The notes under the pieces were generated by a model, which made no database searches, was not told the origin of the DNA, and saw only the letters and a list, made by a program, of their open reading frames with translations. A DNA stretch of 6,956 bases from Thermoplasmata archaeon. Its GTDB lineage: Archaea > Thermoplasmatota > Thermoplasmata > B31-G17. This document shows positions 1 through 5,577 of this stretch, piece by piece (positions within the stretch are counted from its first letter, which is position 1; each line of letters starts with the position of its first letter). The DNA is taken from assembly GCA_003649915.1 (NCBI GenBank), contig QMTG01000060.1:1-6956 (forward strand), written 5' to 3'. Both the position numbers and the translations under genes were made by a program.

Positions 1-403
1 CTCCTGCTTCAGTTTCTTCCTCGCCCATAGCCTCGAGTTCCTTTATCATAGAATCAATATCCTCTGAACTCACCGCCTCGCCACTACCCTCAGCACTCTC
101 ACTCTCCTCACTGATGCTTTCTTCAACACTTTCGCTTTCCTCTGCAACAACTTCTTCAGCCTCCGCCTCACTTTCCTCCACAGCCTCACCACCCGCTTCT
201 TCAGCCCCACTAACCTCTTCAGCCTCACCAATCTCTTCTGTTATACCACCCTCCTCAGCAGCGCCCTCTTCCTTTTCCTCGCGCTTCTCTTTCTTCTTTG
301 ACGCATATATAGCAGCCACTATTGCAATTATAATTATGACTATCAGTGCCACTATCAGGTAAATCATAGTAGAGTTTCCACAACTCACACAATCACCAAC
401 CAT
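1..403 (-). CDS. Membrane-anchored Glu-rich protein, C-terminus beyond window
   Basis: I do not recognise the family. The visible 134 residues begin with a short N-terminus containing a CxxC pair (C5, C8), then one strongly hydrophobic segment at about residues 13-34, then a basic stop-transfer patch (SKKKEKR, 35-41). From about residue 42 there is a long low-complexity tail dominated by Glu, Ala, Ser and Gly, ending at the window edge in a more helical stretch (DIDSMIKELEAMG, 115-127). By the positive-inside rule the N-terminus with its two Cys should face outside and the acidic tail should be cytoplasmic. The ATG at 403 is chosen because GGTGAT lies 5 bases upstream, a good match to the archaeal anti-Shine-Dalgarno sequence. 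An internal ATG at residue 13 is a less likely start. A plus-strand Ser-rich frame here is only the antisense of this Glu-rich repeat. The fold and function of the missing C-terminal part cannot be judged. Confidence 0.8.
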   Translation of the reverse strand, partial: MVGDCVSCGNSTMIYLIVALIVIIIIAIVAAIYASKKKEKREEKEEGAAEEGGITEEIGEAEEVSGAEEAGGEAVEESEAEAEEVVAEESESVEESISEESESAEGSGEAVSSEDIDSMIKELEAMGEEETEAG

Positions 404-416
404 ATATCATCACCAT
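404..416 (-). promoter_or_regulatory. Ribosome binding site and short leader of the Glu-rich protein
   Basis: Read on the minus strand, GGTGATGATAT directly precedes the ATG at 403. GGTGAT complements the conserved 3' end of archaeal 16S rRNA. The TATA element centred near 442 would put the transcript start near 415, giving a leader of about 12 bases that holds essentially just this site. This fixes the chosen start codon. Confidence 0.6.
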
Positions 417-437
417 TTGATAGTTAATTCAAAAGAG

Positions 438-446
438 TATATAAAT
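438..446. promoter_or_regulatory. Shared TATA element for two divergent genes
   Basis: TATATAAAT on the plus strand reads ATTTATATA on the minus strand, so the one near-palindromic core can serve either direction. On the plus strand it is centred about 28 bases before the ATG at 470, which has no ribosome site in front and would be leaderless. On the minus strand it is centred about 39 bases before the ATG at 403, leaving a leader of about 12 bases with a GGTGAT site. No other convincing TATA lies in this 66-base gap. That both genes use it is inference from spacing. Confidence 0.6.
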
Positions 447-469
447 GTTGTTGCCTTTATCCATACACA

Positions 470-1405
470 ATGGAGTGTTATGCGGGCATAGACCATGGAA
501 CACGTGCGATTAGGGCTGTCGTTATAAATGATAATAACGAGGTGTTGGGGAGGATTTCAATAAAGCGCGGTGCATATGAGCCACTAGTTCCCAAACTCTA
601 TGCCATCGCTAATGGGTTAAAGATTGCTATGGTCGCTACAACATATTCAATGGGGGATGCGATAAACAACATTGTTTGGGCTCGAGATGCGGAAAACAGG
701 GGTGTGATATCGCTATATGGTGCAGGGCAGTATGTTGGCACGGGGACAAAGGTGTTTGATGAACTGCGAAAATCGGAATTGCCCGTTGTTCTCGTACCGG
801 GTGCTCATAGAGGTTTGAAAAGCATAGATAGGCGTTTTCGGGTATTATATTCCCATTACGGGGCACCCGATAAAGTGTGTGCTGCCTATCATGCAATGAA
901 AGATAGGGGTCTCACTGATTTTATACTGTTGGCTGTGAGTGCAAATACTGTGACATTAGCCATTAAAAACAGAAAAATTGTGGGAGGGATTGATGCACCT
1001 CTTCTTGCTCCAGGTCTTTATCAGGGACCATTTGATGTGGAAAAAATTCGGATTGCTGAAAAAAAGAGAGCAAACCATGTTTTTTCTACAGCTGGCTTGC
1101 TGAAAGGGAAAAGTATAGCATCACTTACCACAAATGATATTGAAAAGATTGTACCCTCACTAGCACTCGGTGCTGCAATGACAGTATCTGCGCTCAGACC
1201 CGTTTTTGAGGGGAAAAATGTTTGTGTGGCGATAACGTACGCTAACGATCTTCAGAATACAACATTCATGAAAGAGTTTAGGGCACTAGTTACAAACAAG
1301 GTTTTTGAATACGACGAATACTGCGCTGCCATCGGGGCTGCTGAGATTGCCATGGATATACACAATGGCAAAAGAGAAATACTCGGGATGGATGTTAGGA
1401 TATAG
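470..1405 (+). CDS. DUF1464 / methanogenesis marker protein 12-type ASKHA-fold protein
   Basis: A 311-residue soluble protein resembling the DUF1464 / methanogenesis marker 12 group, predicted members of the sugar kinase/actin/Hsp70 ATPase superfamily. The N-terminal GIDHGTRAIR (residues 6-15) fits a phosphate-1 loop. SANTVTLAI (157-165) fits the second phosphate loop. RRFRVLYSHYGAPDKVCAAYHA lies at 121-142, and PGLYQGPFDVEKIR (181-194) resembles the family's G-PxD-IR block. A Gly/Ala-rich helix near the end (AAIGAAEIAM, 286-295) sits where an adenosine-binding segment is expected. The cellular substrate of the family is not known to me. Database names such as 'butyrate kinase' are predictions, and the methanogenesis label comes from phyletic pattern, so it does not prove this organism makes methane. 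The gene starts at an ATG without a ribosome site, about 28 bases after a TATA element, so it is probably leaderless. It stands alone, with neighbours divergent and convergent. Confidence 0.75.
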   Translation: MECYAGIDHGTRAIRAVVINDNNEVLGRISIKRGAYEPLVPKLYAIANGLKIAMVATTYSMGDAINNIVWARDAENRGVISLYGAGQYVGTGTKVFDELRKSELPVVLVPGAHRGLKSIDRRFRVLYSHYGAPDKVCAAYHAMKDRGLTDFILLAVSANTVTLAIKNRKIVGGIDAPLLAPGLYQGPFDVEKIRIAEKKRANHVFSTAGLLKGKSIASLTTNDIEKIVPSLALGAAMTVSALRPVFEGKNVCVAITYANDLQNTTFMKEFRALVTNKVFEYDEYCAAIGAAEIAMDIHNGKREILGMDVRI

Positions 1406-1435
1406 GAATACGCTGGGAAAAATTTTGTATAAGCG
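1406..1435. terminator. Possible bidirectional A/T-rich terminator between convergent genes
   Basis: The 30-base gap between the stop codons of the DUF1464 gene and the TraB gene contains AAAAATTTT (1418-1426), which gives a T run on both strands. It is flanked by a 5-base inverted repeat, ACGCT (1410-1414) and AGCGT (1432-1436). Archaeal termination relies mainly on T runs, so one short tract could stop both transcripts. The runs are only 4-5 bases long, so this is tentative. Confidence 0.35.
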
Positions 1436-2191
1436 TTATGCATCATCTGTAGCGAGGAATGAGTAACTTACGCTCACTGTACTTCTTTTGTTTTCAGAAG
1501 TGGTAAGAACATCCCTTAGTTTATTTTCCCATGTGCCGTCAAGTATTTCCTTTAGCCTTATGGATATCACGCTTACCCCCGAATCCTTAAGAAGTTTCTC
1601 CACCCCCGATACATGCCCATCGCCCATGACCGCAACAAAATCACCAAGTTCTGCGTACTTTCCTATAATGCCCGCCATATGGGTGTTTCTCCTATCAATA
1701 AGCATGTGTTTGAGCTCTGGGTCAATCCTTTCAAACTCCTCTATATATCCCTCAGGATTCTCCGTATATTTCTCAATTTCTCTTTCAATTCTCCTTTTGG
1801 GGGTAAAAATTCCAATAAATGCCGAGAGAAACACCTTCACTTTTTTGCGGAGTGTGACTGTGCACCAGTACTCGGATATCAAGTCCATAGCATTTATGTC
1901 CATGAGTATAACCTCCGCCCCAACATCTCTCGCCGCATTTATTGATGATAACATTTCATCACCAGCCATGCCACCAAATTTTTTCGCTATTTTCTCCTGT
2001 GCCCTGCTGAGCACACTGTAAATCCACGGCCCACCGTACTGCTTGTGTCCGCTTTTTGCCCTAGCAAGCAACGCTCTATAGCGTATTTCGTCCAACTCTA
2101 TCCCAACATATCTAGGCCTTATTCTTGTTATTATCTCTGCCACATTATTGCCCAGATTAAACACATGCCCTGTACCAACTAGAACTATCAT
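1436..2191 (-). CDS. TraB/PrgY/Tiki-family protein, short form
   Basis: A 251-residue member of the TraB family, related to bacterial TraB/PrgY (inhibitors of pheromone signalling), GumN and animal Tiki proteases. Visible hallmarks are the N-terminal GTGH (residues 6-9), VGIELDEIRY (29-38, the family's VELD-xxR block), RRNTHM (167-172) and GDGHVSG (190-196). The two GxxH motifs and the Glu of the second block are the residues tied to metal-dependent peptidase activity in Tiki, so this could be a metalloprotease; its archaeal substrate is unknown. Many archaeal homologues carry several membrane segments after this domain. Here the protein ends about 55 residues after GDGH with no clear transmembrane helix; only 118-129 is mildly hydrophobic. 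It is therefore probably soluble or peripheral. The ATG at 2191 lies about 28 bases after a TATA-like element with no ribosome site, which points to a leaderless start. It lies 92 bases downstream of the hexuloisomerase gene. Confidence 0.85.
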   Translation of the reverse strand: MIVLVGTGHVFNLGNNVAEIITRIRPRYVGIELDEIRYRALLARAKSGHKQYGGPWIYSVLSRAQEKIAKKFGGMAGDEMLSSINAARDVGAEVILMDINAMDLISEYWCTVTLRKKVKVFLSAFIGIFTPKRRIEREIEKYTENPEGYIEEFERIDPELKHMLIDRRNTHMAGIIGKYAELGDFVAVMGDGHVSGVEKLLKDSGVSVISIRLKEILDGTWENKLRDVLTTSENKRSTVSVSYSFLATDDA

Positions 2192-2214
2192 GGCTGTATA
2201 TGATAATCGCGGAT

Positions 2215-2224
2215 TATTATAAAA
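2215..2224 (-). promoter_or_regulatory. TATA-like promoter of the TraB gene
   Basis: Minus-strand TTTTATAATA is centred about 28 bases before the ATG at 2191. That spacing puts the transcript start within a few bases of the ATG, consistent with leaderless translation. It gives the TraB gene an independent promoter even though it follows the hexuloisomerase gene on the same strand. Its T run could also help end the upstream transcript. Confidence 0.5.
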
Positions 2225-2241
2225 TGTTTATCTCAGACTAC

Positions 2242-2271
2242 CAAGATGCACTCTTGTGATCGCTCATCACA
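2242..2271. repeat. Two overlapping short inverted repeats in the gap before the TraB gene
   Basis: CAAGA-tgcac-TCTTG (2242-2256) and TGTGAT-cgctc-ATCACA (2255-2271) are two perfect small palindromes with 5-base spacers that share two bases. They lie between the hexuloisomerase stop and the TraB TATA element. They could be hairpins at the 3' end of the upstream transcript or binding sites for a dimeric regulator. There is no T run directly after them. Stems of 5-6 bases can arise by chance. Confidence 0.3.
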
Positions 2272-2283
2272 TTATCCATAAAA

Positions 2284-2832
2284 TCATACCCAGATTGCGT
2301 GCCTTGCCCTCATACTGCTATCATTCTCGCCTAACCTTTCCATGAGCGCGGACACAACTCCATCTAGATATATAAGGGCTGTGTCTTCAAAAACTGTGCC
2401 AAGCGGTGCTAAGTGAAGATTGTTCTCCTCAGCCCTTGCGTTAAGTACTACAAGGATATCGGCGTATCTTGAAAGGGTAGAGGTTTTTCTTGATGTTATA
2501 ACCGCAACACGGGCGCCAATCCTTTTTGATATCTCCGCTGTCTGTATTGCCGAGTACGTTTCACCAAGATTTGACACGAGCACAACAATGTCGTCCTTTG
2601 TAACGACTGGTGTTGTTGTATCGCCTATAAAGTATGCGCATAGCCCCATCTGCACTAGGCGCATGGCAAAAGATTGTGCAACAAGCCCTGATCTCCCAAC
2701 ACCGTAGACAAATATTCTGTTTGCGCTAGCAATTCCTTCTACAAACTCTTCAGTATTGTTCTCAATGCTTGATATCGCCTCGGAAGCCTTTTTTATTATG
2801 TACCTGCACGCCTCATTTACTCTTTTTTTCAT
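2284..2832 (-). CDS. hxlB: 6-phospho-3-hexuloisomerase (SIS domain)
   Basis: A 182-residue enzyme, close in length to Methanocaldococcus jannaschii MJ1247 (about 180). It interconverts D-arabino-hex-3-ulose 6-phosphate and fructose 6-phosphate. In many archaea it works with hexulose-6-phosphate synthase in the reverse ribulose monophosphate route, making pentose phosphate; no synthase gene is in this window. GVGRSG (residues 44-49) is the first SIS loop. FAMRL (55-59), GDTTTPVVTKDD (70-81) and LGTVFED (144-150, with the conserved Glu at 149) are typical, as is the C-terminal RARH with H178. The second SIS loop is unusual: SNLGET (87-92) has Leu89 where SxSGxT has Ser. The start is set at the ATG at 2832, with GAGG 7 bases upstream. 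The longer frame from 2850 starts with TTG. The gene overlaps the upstream TIM-barrel gene by 20 bases, suggesting translational coupling. Confidence 0.9.
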   Translation of the reverse strand: MKKRVNEACRYIIKKASEAISSIENNTEEFVEGIASANRIFVYGVGRSGLVAQSFAMRLVQMGLCAYFIGDTTTPVVTKDDIVVLVSNLGETYSAIQTAEISKRIGARVAVITSRKTSTLSRYADILVVLNARAEENNLHLAPLGTVFEDTALIYLDGVVSALMERLGENDSSMRARHAIWV

Positions 2833-3844
2833 GCTTTTTCCTCTTTGCAATCAGATGAGCAACTGCCCTCTCATACATAACCTTCATGTAAATGGCATCG
2901 TGCTCCAGCAGTGGTGATGAGCATATTATTGTTATCTGAGGGTTATGGCTGGCCAAGTATGAGGCTAAGGATTCAAACTTTAGGTCTCCCTTCTTGAGCG
3001 GTGTGAGTCTTATTTCATTTCCACCCTCATGCTCCACTCCTGAGAAGTGGGTGTGATACCAGTCCATCTTTCTTACTGAGTTCACTCTCTCAAATAATTT
3101 TTCAAAGTCCTCTGCAGTTCTCAAAGAGCCTCCCTCTCTCGCATGGATGTGGGCGAAATTGAGTACGGGGAATAGGTTTAGTTTCTTTGATAAATCAAGC
3201 ACCTCGTCAAGAGTACCAAATAGTTCCTGCTTACCGCTTGTTTCAATGCCAAGCATTGGGGAAAGGCGATTTCTCCTAAACCATGATTTAATCTCCCGCA
3301 GATTCTTTATAATATTCTGTACCCCTTTTTCTTTTCCCCTTTTGCCATAGAGCCCACCATGTGTCACGACAACCCTTGCATCCAATACATGACCTACAAG
3401 CCCTGCCCATCTTATTCCATCAATGCTTCTTCTTACAAGTTCCCTATCTTTGCTCTCGGATAGGACTATGTAATACGGGGCATGGACAGAAAGTTCAACG
3501 TCAAGTTCCTTTGCGATCTCACCTATCTCCCTAAGTTCCATGTAATCCCTAGCTAGTTTTGAGGCGAGCACACGAACCATGTCGCCCTTCTCAATCTTCT
3601 TGCGCACCGATAATATTTTTTTCTCACCATCTTCTTCCCTTATAACATCAACAATCATTGTACCCGGGACTTCAAACATACTGTACCCGATCTCCTCCTC
3701 ATGAGCATACCTTTCTATTATGTGCGTTCTAACAAATTGTACCTCAAGAGCATTTAAACCAAATTTATTAACGTCCTCAACAGCGTCCCTAAGCGTCCTT
3801 CCCTTCGATGATAATGGTATACCCGCTGGGCCAAAACGTATCAT
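2813..3844 (-). CDS. Endonuclease IV-like TIM-barrel protein (AP endonuclease 2 / xylose isomerase-like)
   Basis: A 343-residue protein of the AP endonuclease family 2 fold, a metal-dependent TIM barrel shared by endonuclease IV and several sugar isomerases and epimerases. Likely metal ligands appear in the usual order: H121 (SVHAPYY), H162 (VTHGGLY), E201 (GIETSG), H232/H234 (NFAHIHA), H264/H266 (YHTHFSG) and E314 (SPLLEHDA). By these motifs H121, H162, E201, H232, H264 and E314 would match E. coli H69, H109, E145, H182, H216 and E261. At the D179 position the codon is AAT (N229), and the D229/H231 pair has no obvious match in the EHEGGNEIR segment. Repair activity at abasic sites is thus possible but not assured; a sugar-phosphate role is an alternative suggested by the neighbouring isomerase. 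A charged insert sits at about 66-90 and a Lys-rich tail at 334-343. The ATG lies 3 bases after the upstream stop codon, and GGGAT serves as a weak ribosome site. Confidence 0.8.
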   Translation of the reverse strand: MIRFGPAGIPLSSKGRTLRDAVEDVNKFGLNALEVQFVRTHIIERYAHEEEIGYSMFEVPGTMIVDVIREEDGEKKILSVRKKIEKGDMVRVLASKLARDYMELREIGEIAKELDVELSVHAPYYIVLSESKDRELVRRSIDGIRWAGLVGHVLDARVVVTHGGLYGKRGKEKGVQNIIKNLREIKSWFRRNRLSPMLGIETSGKQELFGTLDEVLDLSKKLNLFPVLNFAHIHAREGGSLRTAEDFEKLFERVNSVRKMDWYHTHFSGVEHEGGNEIRLTPLKKGDLKFESLASYLASHNPQITIICSSPLLEHDAIYMKVMYERAVAHLIAKRKKHEKKSK

Positions 3845-3847
3845 GGT

Positions 3848-4471
3848 CTATCCCTGTGGGTCAGATATTATGGGCATGTGTATTTTATACTTTCTATTAC
3901 CTGACCATTTTTTGACAATTGCAGGACAAAACGCTTTGCATAGTGTATCGAACTTAACAGCCAAAACCCATCCCATTGGTATTGTTATAAGAGCGGATAA
4001 CAAATGCCTGATAGTGAAAGGTATTTGCAACATGTAGACCAGGGCTAGGGTCGTTGTTGTGTGAGGATAACGTAAATACCACCAGCCAAAGGCAGTCCAT
4101 ATGTCGTAAACTAAAACAAGAAATACTGAATAAGTTGTTACCCTTAGAACAGAGTGAGTATTTATGCTTCTCACACCCCTAATTTTTGTGAAAAGATATC
4201 CCATAATAGCAAAACCGGACCATGTGAAAAGTGCAATTGGGTCATAGCCAATAAAGTAATCGCTTATCATCATAATCATTGCCGGTGCGATTATCGAGTA
4301 TGCACCACCGAGCCAGATGGCGGCGAAAAGGGCGCTGAGAGTTACAACTTCAAGATTTGGGTATTTGAGCAGTAAAAGACGCCCGACTACGCCAATAACC
4401 AGTATCGCGAAGAACCCTGCACATTTTCCAGCACTTATCCTCGACCCAATCTTGGACATATCATCCACCAT
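3848..4471 (-). CDS. Multi-spanning membrane protein resembling ECF-transporter S-components (DUF6580-like)
   Basis: A 207-residue integral membrane protein with about five or six hydrophobic segments (roughly 18-35, 42-56, 58-70, 77-95, 112-131 and 143-172). The order RLLLL...PNLEVVTLSALFA (31-50), GGAY (55-58), ISDYFIGYDP (69-78) and FTWSGFAIMGYLF (82-94) resembles small S-component-like membrane proteins of the DUF6580 type. S-components bind vitamins or other small substrates for energy-coupling-factor transporters. No ATPase or T-component gene is in the window, so transport and substrate are inference. The tail from about 173 is basic and probably cytoplasmic. It is the first gene of a tight operon, 3 bases ahead of the TIM-barrel gene. 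Two starts are possible. The ATG at 4471 lies about 27 bases after a TATA-like stretch and could be leaderless. The ATG at 4459 (residue 5) has GGTG 6 bases upstream. The proteins differ by four residues. Confidence 0.65.
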   Translation of the reverse strand: MVDDMSKIGSRISAGKCAGFFAILVIGVVGRLLLLKYPNLEVVTLSALFAAIWLGGAYSIIAPAMIMMISDYFIGYDPIALFTWSGFAIMGYLFTKIRGVRSINTHSVLRVTTYSVFLVLVYDIWTAFGWWYLRYPHTTTTLALVYMLQIPFTIRHLLSALITIPMGWVLAVKFDTLCKAFCPAIVKKWSGNRKYKIHMPIISDPQG

Positions 4472-4493
4472 CGAGGCAAAAACTCAATAATAG

Positions 4494-4502
4494 TATTAAT
4501 AA
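4494..4502 (-). promoter_or_regulatory. TATA-like element of the three-gene operon
   Basis: Minus-strand TTATTAATA is centred about 27 bases before the ATG at 4471. It is the best TATA candidate in the divergent gap, though a weak match. It would drive the membrane protein, TIM-barrel and hexuloisomerase genes together. Confidence 0.4.
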
Positions 4503-4536
4503 TTTTGGGGGCTTCGAGATACAACCACGCACCTCG

Positions 4537-4550
4537 TTTGCTAGTGCAAA
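4537..4550. promoter_or_regulatory. Small palindrome upstream of the rfcS TATA box
   Basis: TTTGC-tagt-GCAAA is a perfect 5-base inverted repeat with a 4-base spacer. It ends 11 bases before the rfcS TATA element, where an archaeal activator or regulator could bind. There is only one copy and it is short, so chance is a real possibility. Confidence 0.25.
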
Positions 4551-4561
4551 TGATAAAAACC

Positions 4562-4570
4562 TTTTAATAT
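4562..4570 (+). promoter_or_regulatory. TATA element of rfcS
   Basis: TTTTAATAT, preceded by an A-rich stretch (4556-4560) that could be the BRE, is centred about 44 bases before the ATG at 4610. Usual spacing puts the transcript start near 4591, leaving a leader of about 19 bases. That leader contains the GGGGAGG site and excludes the upstream TTG at 4574 as a start. Confidence 0.55.
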
Positions 4571-4595
4571 CCCTTGTCCATACAATTATGCAGCG

Positions 4596-4609
4596 TGGGG
4601 AGGAGAGCC
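4596..4609 (+). promoter_or_regulatory. Strong ribosome binding site of rfcS
   Basis: GGGGAGG (4597-4603), six bases before the ATG at 4610, is the strongest Shine-Dalgarno match in the window. It supports the 320-residue reading over the longer frame that opens with TTG at 4574. Confidence 0.7.
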
Positions 4610-5572
4610 ATGGAGGATGTGTGGGTAGAGAAGTACAGACCAAAAAAGCTCGACGAGGTTGTGGGGCAGGATGATATTGTTAGAAGGCTTAAGGCGTATG
4701 TGGAAAGGAGAAGCATGCCCCATATGCTATTTGCAGGTCCTGCGGGAACTGGCAAAACAACATGCGCTATCGCCCTAGCACGAGAACTTTTCGGTGAGAA
4801 TTGGAGAGATAACTTTTACGAACTTAACGCATCTGATGAAAGAGGACTCGATGTTGTGAGGACTAAGATAAAGGATTATGCACGAACGTCGCCAATGGGT
4901 GATGCGGAGTTTAAAATAATATTTCTCGATGAAGCTGATGCATTAACGCCGGATGCTCAAGCAGCACTCAGAAGGACAATGGAGAGGTATACTGGCACGT
5001 GCAGATTCATCCTCTCCTGCAATTATTCGTCAAAAATAATAGAACCCATACAGTCAAGGTGTGCGGTTTTCAGATTCAAGCCTATAGGGGATGAAGGAGT
5101 GAAAGAGTATCTTAGCAGGATTGCAAAAGCAGAGGGTCTTGAGATAACAGAGGACGGTTTAAAGGCTATAATGTACGTTGCCAACGGTGATCTGCGAAAA
5201 GCAACAAATGCCCTACAAGTTGCTGCGAGTGTTACAAAAAAGATTGATGCCGATTCTGTGTATAAAAGTGTAGGTATGGCTAGACCCGAGGATGTTAAAA
5301 AACTCATAGAAACTGCAATAAAAGGGGACTTTGTAGGTGCAAGAAAAATACTTGATAATCTCCTTATCGAGTACGGGCTCTCGGGCGAGGATATTGTTTC
5401 CCAGATTCATAGAAATGTTTATGATCTGCCGATACCGGATACTGTGAAAATTAAAATTATAGATAAGATAGGAGATGCTGAGTTTAGAATAGTTGAGGGA
5501 AGTAATGCCAGAATTCAACTTGAGGCTCTCCTCGCATACTTTTCACTTGCTGGCTCAGAGATTAGGGGATAA
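4610..5572 (+). CDS. rfcS: Replication factor C small subunit (clamp loader ATPase)
   Basis: A 320-residue AAA+ ATPase that, with the large subunit, forms the archaeal clamp loader that opens the PCNA ring and places it at primer-template ends. The order of motifs is canonical: WVEKYRPKKLDEVVGQ (residues 5-20, RFC boxes at the N-terminus), Walker A GPAGTGKTT (43-51), LNASDERG (72-79), Walker B IIFLDEAD (103-110), sensor 1 with N138 (LSCNYSSKI), the SRC arginine-finger motif (149-151) and sensor 2 GDLRKA (193-198). The helical collar domain occupies about 225-320. Length matches other archaeal small subunits (about 315-330). No intein interrupts the Walker A motif or other ATPase motifs, although inteins are frequent in archaeal RFC genes. 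The large subunit gene, often adjacent in euryarchaea, is absent here; downstream is a convergent, unrelated gene. The start at 4610 is fixed by a strong ribosome site and a well-spaced TATA element. Confidence 0.96.
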   Translation: MEDVWVEKYRPKKLDEVVGQDDIVRRLKAYVERRSMPHMLFAGPAGTGKTTCAIALARELFGENWRDNFYELNASDERGLDVVRTKIKDYARTSPMGDAEFKIIFLDEADALTPDAQAALRRTMERYTGTCRFILSCNYSSKIIEPIQSRCAVFRFKPIGDEGVKEYLSRIAKAEGLEITEDGLKAIMYVANGDLRKATNALQVAASVTKKIDADSVYKSVGMARPEDVKKLIETAIKGDFVGARKILDNLLIEYGLSGEDIVSQIHRNVYDLPIPDTVKIKIIDKIGDAEFRIVEGSNARIQLEALLAYFSLAGSEIRG

Positions 5573-5577
5573 AAGGA

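Noticed and set aside
114..362. Plus-strand 82-residue Ser/Ala-rich frame
   Set aside because: It is the antisense of the Glu/Ala-rich tail encoded on the minus strand, whose start has a good ribosome site and promoter spacing. The low-complexity codons keep both strands open.
1488..2021. Plus-strand 177-residue frame opposite the TraB gene
   Set aside because: Its translation is Ser/Ile-rich without any domain, and the minus strand carries clear TraB motifs over the same bases.
2833..2850. Upstream TTG start for hexuloisomerase
   Set aside because: The TTG start has no ribosome site and lies deeper in the upstream gene; the ATG at 2832 follows GAGG and matches the normal length of the enzyme.
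4574..4609. Upstream extension of rfcS by 12 residues
   Set aside because: It would start at TTG, upstream of the expected transcript start and without a ribosome site, while the ATG at 4610 has GGGGAGG six bases before it and gives the usual family N-terminus.
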